Below are positions 43,166 through 55,214 of a stretch of 64,000 nucleotides of DNA, one piece after another. Positions within the stretch are counted from its first letter, which is position 1. Every line of letters begins with the position of its first letter. The stretch lies in NCBI RefSeq assembly GCF_022965805.1, contig NC_133105.1, positions 30,954,311-31,018,310 of the forward strand, in the 5' to 3' direction. The notes under the pieces were generated by a model. That model ran no database searches and was not told where the DNA came from. It worked only from the letters and a program-made list of their open reading frames with translations. The position numbers and the translations under genes were made by a program. The stretch comes from Primulina eburnea (lineage: Eukaryota; Streptophyta; Magnoliopsida; Lamiales; Gesneriaceae).

Positions 43166-45286
43166 AGCCCTAAAAATCCTTACTTTGAAAATTTGGGGGA
43201 AATTTAAAATTTTTCTTTAAAAATAAATGGAGTGCCTCATTCATACCAAAAACTGCAAAAATGTTTAACGTTCAAAATAGCAGCAGAAGAAATTATTACT
43301 TGCCAAAATAACAAGTTAAAGTATTCAACAACTGATAAAATATTTGAGCATAAAAAAAATGGCAAGTGCTGAAACTGAGGTCCTCGGGTGCCACTACTGC
43401 CGACCCAAGCTAGCTCACTGGTCCCCGCCCTCGATCCCGACATCATCAGTACCTACAACAATCAAGTCTAGTAAGTCTAAAGACTCAACATGCATATATC
43501 GTAAATAAGGAGTAAATAATATAGTAAAATTTGCATGGGATAAAAATATCATGTCATGAGGAATACGTGAAAATAACTTGTCATGAGCAATTATAATACG
43601 TGCATAACTGAACTGAAAAATCATAGTAAAAACGTTTGATCCTTGGAGCCCTGTACTGAAATAGCTTGTAATAATTTTCTGGTGAGATTATGGTCTACGC
43701 AAGTTGTCCCTGAACTGAGCTGACCGATACTGGGGACCGGACCGGTAACTGGTGACCGGATTTACGTCTGATCAGACTACTGACACAGTATACTGGGCGA
43801 AACAACTGAACTGACCGGTAACTGGTGACCGGACCGGTAACTGGGGACCGGATTTAATCATGATAGTAAAGTGACCAGATGCAATATCGCATAAATCTCA
43901 AAATGAATATTTTGCATGTAATATAATTAACCAACATAATTAAATATGAACAATTTCGATCTTTTTAATTAAAATCATGTACTTGCGATATTTAAAAATA
44001 CCTATATGGCTTGATTGAAGAGTGAAAGAAGATATAAACATGCCTTGGTTTGTTTTGACAGAAAACAAATGAAATGACGACGCGGCGCGGTGGAGACGGA
44101 GTGCTCTTCACTTTCTTACTTAATTCCTTTAAATTAAGCATGCACCATAATTATTATAATAGCGTAAAAATCGTAAACATGATGCATGAACATCTAAAAT
44201 ATCATGAATTTGTGCTCATGGCGCTACCACGGCCAAAATCTCAACCGAGTGTAAAATGACCATTTTGCCCCTAGAAATCCAAAAATTACCGTTTTACCCC
44301 TGGACCTCTAAAATTGACCCGAAGCTTACCAAACTCCTTAAAATGTTCCAAAACATATTTAAAACCATTCTTAGACGTAAACCCGAGCCTATTTTATAAC
44401 TTAACCTATTCGTTTTAAAAACTTGGACTGAGGTCCCGGTTTTAACCCGGATCGTCTTGAAACTCTACCAAAATCTTCCAAATTTTTCTCCATATCTTAC
44501 AACCACTAAAATATCTTAAAACCATGTCATTATGTCTTCCAACTCACGGCTGGTATTTTCCAGAATTCCCAAAATCTTCGGTCCTATCCTATTTGTCCAC
44601 CTTGTGTATGCCTTTCTCCAAAAAAACTCACGCCCTCAGCTCCAGCCGACCTCCCTGCCACGAGCCAAATTATTAAGGACCTAGACTCGACCCTAAGACA
44701 TCTATGATCTCACAGAACCAAGCCATCGATCCCACGCACACTCCTAATCGCTAGGAACCAAGAATTTGCCGCAAGCTCACTACCGAGACTAATTCACCTC
44801 TCCCTCGTCGGATCGCCCTTCTTCTTGTCTCCAGCATGGCTTGAGTCATTCCAGACCCTGACTTGGACCCACCAGGGTCTGGTCCAGGGCTGAAGGAGGC
44901 TCTTGCGCGGCTGGTGAACAAGAAATCCTGGATCGAACACTAGCTAGCTCCATAACCCGATTCACGCGGCCCTCACGGTTTCGAACAAAAACTTGATCAA
45001 CTTCACGTTCCTGCACCTACAACCCTCCCTAACGATCTGCACAATCCCCTTGACAACCCAACACAGCAGCCCCTTGCACCACATAACAGCACACGTGAGA
45101 AGAAGAAAAAAAAGGAAAACAAGGGACGCATGCTATGAACAACACAAAGAGCAATACATGCTGAATGCTGGATCGACTGTTTCTCAAACAATTAACACAT
45201 GTAACAGCAGTTAATATGGTATGCGTGATGCGAGAATAATAGTGCATGGCGTGCCTGATATTTAATTGGTGTGCAGATGATCGAAC
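43166..45286 (-). repeat. Inverted LTR-like fragment related to GypD
   Basis: On the minus strand, 43500 to 43380 resembles the GypD LTR around 41970-42070, and the terminal A/T-rich part resembles 42250-42310. No TG...CA ends or duplication could be placed, so the extent is uncertain, particularly beyond about 44650, where I see no recognisable feature. Cut at 45286 by CopA. No gene is supported in this stretch. Confidence 0.55.
43721..43853. repeat. Short tandem repeat GACCGGTAACTGGTGACCGG
   Basis: Four to five copies, some separated by ~60 bases of other sequence, of an 18-20-base unit that contains the palindrome ACCGGT. Lies within the inverted LTR-like fragment. Confidence 0.75.
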
Positions 45287-47590
45287 TGTTAGAGTAGATG
45301 TCCTGCAAGCCAACGGTTGGCTAGGGAAATTATTGACTCAAGTGTAATAAACAGTCTTTATTTTAATATAATTTATCTTTTAATGGTTTCGTAATACTTT
45401 ATCTGTATACCCATGCAAGCAGCATAGATAAAGTCCTTGATTATGCTTTAATACAAATGAATCGTAATTCGATGTTGAAACTCATTTGTAAACACTGCAT
45501 ATTCTAAATTCGTTCCTAGTCGATTCAGCCGCCTAAAACATGGATAAAGGTCGCTTGAGCTCGAGACTAGCATCTGTGATGTTGTGTACTGCGTTTCTTG
45601 GTAAGGGCATAGAGATGTTTAAACATACAGATGGGTAGTCATATGATGATTATACCGAACAACCCTCCCTCGGACTTTCCAAGTGGTTATCATTCATCGA
45701 GAGGATAAGTCCGTTGTTATGATTGTACACCATTAGTCCTTACGACCCGGGACAACACTGAGGCTCTATATGCTAGGGCTGTGCTTTGACTCGTTTACCG
45801 GCTCCAGGAGAGTCATCAGGTGGCGAGGTTGGGTACAGTTGCGACACATATAGGAGCCAGTGCATTGTAGTCGGGGATTCACCGCTCACCTACGGGTGTG
45901 GATATCCTGTGTGATCTGATGAATTAATAGTGCATTGAATCTCTGGCCAGAGTATCAGATGTACGTTAGAGAAGGAGTTCTCAAATAGTACACGCGATGC
46001 CACTATTATAGTTATCACATAGTTATCGAATTAATATGCAACCCTCGATGAACCAATGGTTGCAGATTCGATCGGGATATATGAGATGAAGGGACCGTAC
46101 TGTGCGTTAATCATAATCGGCTGGTTCTTGCAGGCACTATCAGTGATACCTAGGGGATCATGGGGCGATGCTACTAGACGCTCTTACCATGATCCGATGG
46201 GTGCAATCAGAAATGAGTTCTGACATTCTCATGATCAAATGTTGGTGCATGGAATGGGGCAAATAAGGGTAAGCCCAAATAAAGGAAATTGTCCTGAATC
46301 ACAAAGAGTTGTGAACCCACGGCTAGCTGTATCCCTGAACCATTGAGGGTCACACAAGCACTGGTTTACTTGTTCCCGTTGAGATAATAAATTCAATGAG
46401 TTGGATTTATAAGAAATAAGTTTGATATGATCAATCGATAAGCTTATAAATAAAGTTTATAAAAGCTTATAGAAATTTTGAGAATATGACTGTTAAGACA
46501 GTCAAAGGAGTACACATGCCTTATTTAGACATTGATGATCTCGAAATTAAAGTGTGCATCATAATAAAAGACAAGTTGAAATTGTCATATCGATGATATT
46601 GGATCGTCGATCGGGATTATGATGATATTAATGTAATGGAAGCATAGATCATGGGCTTGTAAGAGTATAAGCTCACCATGCTAATTTATTAAAGTTCAAT
46701 TGGGCTTTAATAATCAAATTATATTTTAATTGAGTTAAAATATAGCCCATTAAGTTTTTATAAAATATGGTATTGATTTATGTAATATGAAAATATTCAT
46801 GATACCATAATTTTAGAAGCTTGCACACAAAGAAAATAATATTGCATGATTAGTGGTGTGATATTTTCGAGAATCAAATATATGTTGAAATCCATTAACT
46901 TAATTAATGTAATTAATTAATGAAACAACAATTAATTAAAATAATAAAATATATTATTTTGGTTAATTTATAAATGGCATGACCGAAGGTTTGAGAAATG
47001 AGAATTGATTTTCCCAAAAGTTTTCGGTGATAAGGATAAGGCATCCAAATATTTTTGGAATCATTAAATGACTTAATTAATTTGATTAATTAAGTAAAGT
47101 AATGATTAGAAATAATAATAAGGATTTTATCCTTATTTACGTGGATTGCATAAAAAAGCTATGAACAAGGAATTCATCGATTCGGCTATTCCAATTTTGT
47201 TCAATTTCGAAGCTCTCAAAATATTCTCTCCCACATTCTCTCAAAAATCGGCCACTCCAAGTTCGAGGTTGTGCCGGTTTTTTGTGTTTCATCTTAACGA
47301 AAAATATCTTCTAGATTTCTAGTGCAATTTAGAAGAGGAATAAATATTCCAGTCGTGGACCGGATTAGGAGATTTGAAGTATGTTCGTAGGGATTTACAA
47401 CAAGAGCTATCTCCGCTAACCCCGGAATAGTTGGAGCCACGTGATTTATTCACCAAAGGTATAATTACTAAACATCCTATGAATGTTTTTATTAAAATCA
47501 TACGAGCGTCCAAACACATCTTGAATGTCAAGATCTAAAATTTTTAAAACTTCCGCTGCGTTTGGGCGTGTAGAAAACCGAGATCCAACA
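45287..47590 (+). repeat. CopA 5' LTR
   Basis: 2304 bp, from TGTTAGAGTAGATGTCC to GAGATCCAACA. The five bases before it are CGAAC; the matching duplication would lie beyond the window. Confidence 0.92.
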
Positions 47591-47591
47591 G

Positions 47592-47604
47592 TGGTATCAG
47601 AGCC
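47592..47604 (+). other. CopA primer binding site
   Basis: TGGTATCAGAGCC one base after the LTR. Confidence 0.92.
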
Positions 47605-47754
47605 AGGTTTTCTGAATCGTATGATTTAAATTATATTGAATAATTTGTTTCTAACCACACAAGAAAATTTTCAGAAAAAATCGATGCACCATAAAATTAT
47701 TTTTCGAAAAAAATAAAAATAAAAATAAAAAAATTCGCGATCTATCGGAATTGT

Positions 47755-48000
47755 TCCGGGCAGACCGCGCGCAGCGCGCAGAAGCGCGCAGCATGCGCGC
47801 GTGGCGTGCGCGCGCGGAGCGGCGCAGCGTGCGGATGCGCCGCCCTGCGCGGCGCACAACGCGGCGCAGCGTGCGGAGCGTCCGCACGCTGCGCGCAGCG
47901 TTGCGCGCACCTGTGCGCGCTTGCGCGCACAGGTGGCTGCCACTGCCCGAATCGTTCGGGCAGCGGGCGGGCAGCGAGGGCGACTGCCCGGGATCGTCTC
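47755..48000 (+). repeat. CopA GC-rich leader block
   Basis: About 240 bases built from GCGCGCAG-, GCGGCGCA- and TGCGCGC-like words, very rich in CpG and in a sharply AT-rich setting. It includes a perfect hairpin at 47944-47962 (TGCCCGAA, loop TCG, TTCGGGCA). The open frames on both strands here result from the lack of AT-rich stop codons, not from coding. It begins about 150 bases after the primer binding site. Confidence 0.8.
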
Positions 48001-49480
48001 GGGAAGCGTTCTGATTGGTGGGCTTGAATTGTTTGGGCCCGTGGTGCAATTTTCTGATTTTTCAAAATTTTGGGTAAAATTGATATTTTTGAAAATTGGT
48101 TCAATTTTTATTTTGGAAAATTAATTTTTGAAAAATTTATAATTTTCTTGTAAAATAAATAATTAGAATATGATTTTAATTATTTATGGTAAAAATGAGT
48201 TTTTACAAGAAATCAATTATTATTGATTTAATTGGAAATTAAATAAAAGAGTTTATTTAATTTATTAAATTTTTTAATAATTGTGGTGGTTAGTGATAAA
48301 ATTATTAGATATATGATTTATCAATTAATTAAATTATTTAATTAAATTGATGTTAATATTTGTTATTAAATGCATGAAGGATGATCGAGAGCCTTGACCA
48401 ATGTGTTAGGTGTATGTTAGGATATTTTACTGTTTTTATTCAATTTTATAATATTTGATATTATTAAAGTGGGCCTGGTTTATGGCCCGTTCCCACCCCC
48501 ATGAGATGTATCGCTTATGTGTCATGGCTATTCAAATGTAATAATTAGAAATAGTGGGAGATCAAGACTGGAAGATGGTGGGCCCGATGATCAAAATGAA
48601 GACATGTAAAATATTGGAAGCTTTTGTAATAAGTTGCATTTGCATCCCTGCATTCACCTAGATTTTGGACCTGGATCCATGTCTGGCTCACATGGATCTA
48701 ATAGTGTTGGCGATCGATCATCCTTATTTATTGTTGAATGTCATATTATGATATATATATGTGATATATAGTAGTATGCATGTATGTATATTATTATATA
48801 ATATAGTTGCATGAATCCGGCAAACATACAAACTCGTGGCACGCGATTTTTAAATTAAAATGATGAGACAATTTTAAAATTAAAATCCCTCATTTTGAAT
48901 ATGATTCAAAATTTATATCAAATCGAGAAGTAAAAATTAAAAGAGTTTAATTTTTCCTTGCCTTCCATCAACCGTGGTTGCATGTTGATCGCTACCCGCG
49001 GACAGTGTCTGGCTCATATTATTGGGGAGGCCTGTACGCCGGAAAGCTGTGACTTCCACCAGACATATGATGTGTATTGAGTGGAACTCCCATGACTTCG
49101 GCTCATATTATTGGGGGAACTCATGGCGACCGTCTACTACAATTCAATATTGATGGGTCGGTTTGACACGCGAAAATAAACGACGTCATATTATTGGGTC
49201 CTTATTAAACGTGAGGCAAAACACGCGGAGGTTGCATAGGGATGCAATTGGATTATACCTTTTAGAAATTATAATTGACTGATATTATTCGGGATTATAA
49301 TTGGCTAATTGGACTCTACGTGCCCACTAAAGAAATACGATTTCCCTTTTTCATCAGAGGGTGGTGGAAATGTCAAAATAGTGGGAGGGAGATTTATAAA
49401 ATAAAAATCCATATTTTATATCTTAAAATTATTTTAAAATAATCAGCAACTATTATTCTGTTTCCGTATCAGTACATTTT
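48001..49480 (+). other. CopA untranslated leader, with repeated CATATTATT motif
   Basis: AT-rich leader. A conserved hairpin-like stretch at about 48472-48515 (GTGGGCCTGG and CCCGTTCCCAC) has a close counterpart in CopB. The string CATATTATTGGG or a near match recurs at 49015, 49104, 49187 and 49282, 83-95 bases apart, again as in CopB. No coding sequence. Confidence 0.7.
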
Positions 49481-52400
49481 CGATTTCGTCACGTAATACA
49501 TTTCTGTTATTAACAAGCTAATCGAATCTAATTTTCAAGACTGGTTGGGAATATTGTTCTGAATTCAGAGAAAATAGCATACACACTAATGTCAGTCTTG
49601 TTGAACTGACAGAGCATGCAAGATGGTAGGACCATAGTATGCAAGCTAAAGTGTAACATGCTCGCTTCTATGTCAAATGAACTTTAGGGACAGTTTGAGG
49701 AAATGTCGAATGCTGCTGACATTCAAATGCATATGCAAGAGTTGCATGGTGTACGAAACTCGTACGATGATGCACACCACTTTCAAGGAGCTCATGACTA
49801 CACGTATGCAAGATGGGGCTTTGGCCCATGAGCGTAGTGTACGTATGACTGGGCTTATTGAGAAGGTGGTGGGCCTGGAATATGTGATTCCTGACGAGTT
49901 ACTAGATAACATCAATTTGTTGTCTTTCTCTTCCTCATTTGACAGGGTTATTGTTGTTTTTCTAATGGGCCTCTCATCAGACGAAAAAATAGTCCATAAG
50001 GTAAGGGAAAGAAATGTTCTGTCCCTCACAAGAAAAACAATCCCAATAAGAGGCAAACTCTGAAGGACACTTAAAGGGCCTACAAAGCTCGATAAGTCAG
50101 AACATACTTATTACACTGCAAGAAGTCCGGACATAAGAAATTGTATGCGCCAGAAATGTTCTGGAAATGATAAGTGAATGTCCAAATAAACATGATTTCA
50201 ACAGCAAAAGAAAGTTAGATGACCCTAATCCCACACAAATATGGCACGCTAGACTAGGTCATATCTCCTCAAGAAGGATGCACAAACTAGTGGGAGAAGG
50301 CATGTTTGACTCGTCAGACATAAATTCTCTACTTGCTTGTAAATCCTGTCTGAAAAGAAAATGACTAAGACTCCATTCGATGGAAACGTGGAACGTGTGC
50401 ATGGTCTACTGGATTTGATCCACACAGACGTTTGTGGCCCGCTAAGTATTAGCACAAAATATGGGCGATCCTGCTTCGTTATCCTTACTGATGACCCTTC
50501 GAGGTATGGATATGTTTATGTTTATGAAACACAAATCTGAAGCATTTGAAATGTTCAAAGAATTCAGATCTGAAGTAGAAAATCAGCTAGAAAGAAGTAT
50601 TAAGGCATTTCGATATGATCGAAGTCGAGAATACTTAAGTGCTGAATTTTTGGGTTATCTAAAAGAGAATGTGATTCTCTTACAGTGGACTCCACCAGCA
50701 ACACCACAATTGAATGGTGTTTCTGAACATTGTAAGCGAACCTTGTTGGACATGGTTCGATCAATGATGAGATTCACTGAATTGCCTACATCGTTTTGGA
50801 TCTTTGAGCTTGAAACTGCGGCAATGTTGTTGAATAATGTCTATACTAAAGCAGTTGATAAAACACCATATGAGATATGGATGGGTAAAACTCCCAAAAA
50901 ATTCTTACATGATAATATGGGGATGTCCTGCTTACGTGAAGCAGACAGTGGGAGACAAATTGCATAGTAGATCCACTTTGTGCTACTTTGTAGGATATCC
51001 AAAGAATTCTGTTGGATATTATTTCTATCATCCCAATGAAGCAAAATGTTTGTTTCAAGAAATGCCACCTTTTTGGAAAGGAAGTTTCTATTATATAGAA
51101 AAGACAAGATGATAGAACTTGAAGAAATTCAAGATACTCCCTCAACTATAGTAGTTGAACATAATCCCCAACAACCAGTAGTTGAAGTACAAGCTCCTAG
51201 AAGTTCTGATAAGGTTATTAGACCACCTGCAAGATATATGCTTACTCATGAACAAGGCCATGATGAGTCTTGTGTTGGTTGTGATCCAATGAATTTCAAA
51301 GAAGCAATATCTGATACTGATTCAACCAAATGGCTTGAAGCCATGCAGTCAGATATGAACTCTATGTATTCAAACCAAGTCTGGAGATTAATGGATCTAC
51401 CTGAGGGAATCGTTCCCATAGGATGCAAATGGATCTACAAAAGAAAGCTTGGGGCGGATGGGAAGGTATTTTCAGTAGGAAATGAGCATAAGGTATGCAA
51501 ACTTCAGAGATCAATATATGATCTCAAGCAAGAGTCAAGGAGTTGGAACCTCAGATTTGATAGCACTATCAAAGAGTTTGGTTTTGCTAAGAATCCTGAG
51601 GAACCATGTGTGTACAAGAAAGTTAGTGGGAGTGCAGTGACATTCCTAGTACTTTATGTTGATGATATCCTGCTCATTGGGAATGATGTAGGATTATTGC
51701 AATCAACTAAAGTATGGTTAGCCAGTAAATTCTCCATGAAGGACATGGGTGAAGCATCCTATGTATTAAGAATACAAATCTATAGAGATAGATCAAAAAG
51801 GATGTTGGGGCTCACCCAAGCCACATATATCGATACCATTAAAAAAAAGTTCTCTATGGAAGAGTCCAAGAGAGGATACTTACCAATGTGTCATGGTATT
51901 ACTCTATCTAAAGCTATGTGTCCCAATACTGATGAAGAGATAGAGATGATGAAACGTATTCTATATACGTCTGCAATTGGTAGTATCATGTATGGTATGA
52001 TATCGACACGTCCTGATGTTGCTTACGCTCTGAGTGTTACAAGCAGATGACAGGCGAACCCTGGTCCAATGCATTAGAAGGTCGTGAAAGATATTCTTAA
52101 GTACTTGAGAAGGACTAAGAATTTGTTCATGGTCTATGGGGGTGGAGAATTGAAATTGGAAAGCTACACTGATTCTAGCTTCCAATGTGATGTAGATGAT
52201 TCGAAATCAACCTCTGGTTTTGTATTCATGCTATATGGTGCGGCTGTCTCTTGGAAAGGTTTCAAGCAAGACACCATTACGGATTCCACCACTGGAGCTT
52301 AATACATTGTTGCGTCTGATGCAGCCAAAGAGGCAGTTTGGATGAGGAATTTTGTCCAATTGTTGGGCGTTATTCCTAATGGAGTTGATCCAGTCCCGTT

Positions 52401-52640
52401 GTACTGCGACAACACTGGTGTCATTGCGCAAGCAAAGGATCCAATGTCTCATCAGTGATCCAAACATGTACTGAGGAAGTTCCACATCATACGGGAGATT
52501 GTGGGAAGAGGAGACATATCAGTCGAAAGAGTCCCCTTTGCAGATAATGTTGCTGATCCACTTACATAGCCCTTGCCAGGACCATTGTTTCAGAAGCATC
52601 GCGAAACAATGGGATTAAAGTTAAGGGTAGTTGGCTCTAG
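49481..52640 (+). pseudogene. CopA gag-pol relic
   Basis: Follows the order of CopB but is broken throughout. The gag start region is rearranged and the ATG lost. A gag piece is readable at about 49677-49970. The zinc knuckle and protease are deleted. The integrase zinc finger (IWHARLGHI, CKSC) lies at 50240-50360 and the integrase core at 50461-50967, with frameshifts. RT runs 51046-52050, but about 220 bases are missing near 51473, removing the block that holds the first catalytic Asp in CopB (QMDVKTAF); the second site YVDDILL remains. RNase H at 52084-52630 has stops including TGA at about 52456 and TAG near 52566. No functional product is possible. Confidence 0.9.
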
Positions 52641-52642
52641 GG

Positions 52643-52654
52643 CAAGTGGGAGAT
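52643..52654 (+). other. CopA polypurine tract
   Basis: CAAGTGGGAGAT immediately before the 3' LTR, identical to that of CopB. Confidence 0.85.
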
Positions 52655-53210
52655 TGTTAGAGTAGATGCCCTGCAAGCCAACAGTTGGCTAGGGAATTTA
52701 TTGACTCAAGTGTAATAAACAGTCTTTATTTTAATATAATTTATCTTTTAATGGTTTCGTAATACTTTATCTGTATACCCATGCAAGCAGCATAGATAAA
52801 GTCCTTGATTATGCTTTAATACAAATGAATCGTAATTCGATGTTGAAACTCATTTGTAAACAATGCATATTCTAAATTCGTTCCTAGTCGATTCAGCCGC
52901 CTAAAACATGGATAAAGGTCGCTTGAGCTCGAGACTAGCATCTGTGATGTTGTGTACTGCGTTTCTTGGTAAGGGCATAGAGATGTTTAAACATACAGAT
53001 GGGTAGTCATATGATGATTATACCGAACAACCCTCCCTCGGACTTTCCAAGTGGTTATCATTCATCGAGAGGATAAGTCCGTGGTTATGATTGTACACCA
53101 TTAGTCCTTACGACCCGGGACAACACTGAGGCTCTATATGCTAGGGCTGTGCTTTGACTCGTTTACCGGCTCCAGGAGAGTCATCAGGTGGCGAGGTTGG
53201 GTACAGTTGC
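52655..53210 (+). repeat. CopA 3' LTR, first part
   Basis: Matches 45287-45842 with five substitutions by eye. Interrupted by CopB after GTTGC (53206-53210), which is the left copy of the CopB target-site duplication. Confidence 0.93.
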
Positions 53211-54998
53211 TGTTAGAGTAGGTGCACGTCGAGCCAAGTGTTGGCCGACTGTTCACAATGAAACTCTTTGTATAAACGATCTTTATTTTAATAATATTTC
53301 AATTTATTAATTTGGCGCATCTTTATCTTTATACCCATGCTAGTTGCATAGATAAAGTCCTTGAATATACAAATAGTAGAAAGAATATGAGATTCTCATA
53401 TGATGAGTATCATGAAACTCATATTTGGAATACTGTATATTCTAAACCGTTCCTAGTCGATTCAGCCGCCACTAAGAAGGATAAAGGCCGCTCGAGTTAG
53501 AGACTAGTATCTGCGATGTGAGTACCATGTTTCATTAGTAGGGGACATTGTGATGTCCGAACATGCAGATAGGTGCTCCTTGTAGAGTGCACTGAACAAC
53601 CCTCCATAAAAGGACTTTCCAAGTGGTTCTCACTTATCGAGTGGAATAGTCCTGGTTTATGGTTGTACAGAATTAGTCCTTATGACCCGGGACAACATTG
53701 AGACTCTATGTGCTAGAATTACACTTTGACTTGTTTACCGACTCTCATGGGGTCATCAGGTGGCAAGGTTGGGTGTTTTGTCGAAACACATAGGAGTCGA
53801 TGCATTGTAGCCGGGGATTCACCGCTTACCTACGGGTATGGATATCCAATGTGTTTTTCATGTATGTGTGGGTTGAAATCTCTGATCAGAGTATGGTGGT
53901 AATTATGAAAGGGGTTTCATAGATTACACCATCGATGCAACCACAACATGACACATAGTATCGATTCATTGACAACTCTCGATAGACCAATAGTTGTCGA
54001 ATCGGTCGGGATATATGAGTTGAAGGGACCGTACTGTACGCTAACCATAATTGAATGGTTCTTGCCGGCACTATCATGTGATACCTAGGGAATCACGTAA
54101 GCGATGCTGCTAGGCGTTTAACGTGATTGGTTGGGTACTATCAGACTAGAGTTCTGACGTTCTTACTAATAAGGAGTTGATAAGTAATAATGGAGCAATT
54201 GGGGTATGCTCGAATAAGGACATGTTTAGTCCGAATCACATAGAGATGTGAACCCACGGCTAGTTGTATCAATGAACCATTGAGGGCCACACAAGTACTT
54301 GCTTTGTAAATCACGATGAGAAGTAAAATAGTTCAATGTGTTGAACGGCTTATAAATGTGTTTATAAGCGTTAAGAAAAATAGAAGTATGACTTCTAAGA
54401 GAGAAATATAAAATTTAATTTATGGAAGTGTTCCTAAGATTAAAATTTGGCCAAGTGAATAATGTATTTGAAAATTGTGATTTTCATAAATATTATTATG
54501 GACTAAATTAAATTAATTCAAGTGTTGAATTAATTAAACACTAGTAGACCTAGTAGAGTCTAAATAATTAAATTAATTCAAGTGTTAAATTAATTAAATA
54601 ATATTGAGTCTTGTAGAACTCAATTAAAATAATTATTTAACTAGTGGGACTTGAGTAAAATCAAGTAATATTTAATTAATCTCAAATGTGTTTGAGATAA
54701 TTAAAATTTAGTCTATGGTTTTTTAATGTGTTAAAAAACCATATTATATGCATGTCATTCTAGGGTGTGCTTGTAGATTTGTCTACCAAAGAAGAGCTAA
54801 AGTATTCATACTTTAGTTGGAGCCATTACATCAAACTCAAGAGGTTGATAGGTAATCTTTCTTAAACATCCTATGCATGTTGTTTTTGTTTTTGAAATGT
54901 AAATATTGCACTTAAACTTGGTGGCCGAAAATTCTAGTAGAAAATAAAAATTTTTGACTTCCGTTGCGCTTCCGGCCACCGTAACCGGTCCGCTTTCA
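53211..54998 (+). repeat. CopB 5' LTR
   Basis: 1788 bp, TGTTAGAGTAGGTGCACG to CGGTCCGCTTTCA. Starts like the CopA LTR but soon diverges, so CopA and CopB are subfamilies. Contains repeated CAAGTGTTGAATTAATTAA-like strings near 54520-54600. Confidence 0.95.
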
Positions 54999-55000
54999 AG

Positions 55001-55012
55001 TGGTATCAGAGC
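55001..55012 (+). other. CopB primer binding site
   Basis: TGGTATCAGAGC two bases after the 5' LTR. Confidence 0.93.
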
Positions 55013-55145
55013 TATGGTTACGGTTTTTGTGTAATATTTGCATAATATTATGTTGAGATCGATTTCTAACCGCTTGAGAAATTTTTGGTGCAAGGAATCA
55101 CTAGGGCCGAAATTTTGAATCAAAAACAAAAAAAAAACATTTTTT

Positions 55146-55214
55146 CGGGCAGCATGTTGCTGCCCGAGCTGCCCTTGTTTTTCGGGCAGCAAAGGGCAGC
55201 CCGAGGGGCTGCCC
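55146..55214 (+). other. CopB leader hairpin cluster
   Basis: Three adjacent inverted repeats built from one word, CGGGCAGC and its complement: 55146-55166 (9-base arms, 3-base loop), 55168-55190 (7-base arms, 9-base loop) and 55194-55214 (9-base arms, 3-base loop). Located about 130 bases after the primer binding site, in AT-rich surroundings. CopA has a GC-rich block with a similar hairpin at the same place. RNA packaging or dimerisation is a possible role by analogy with retroviral leaders; this is inference. Confidence 0.85.

Noticed and set aside
45003..45313. Small open frames near 45.0-45.3 kb as host genes.
   Set aside because: No homology I recognise, overlapping on both strands, in an LTR-like fragment.
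47651..48124. Arg/Ala-rich open frames of 70-130 codons on both strands.
   Set aside because: They come from the GC-rich leader block lacking stop codons; overlapping frames on both strands show no protein-like pattern.
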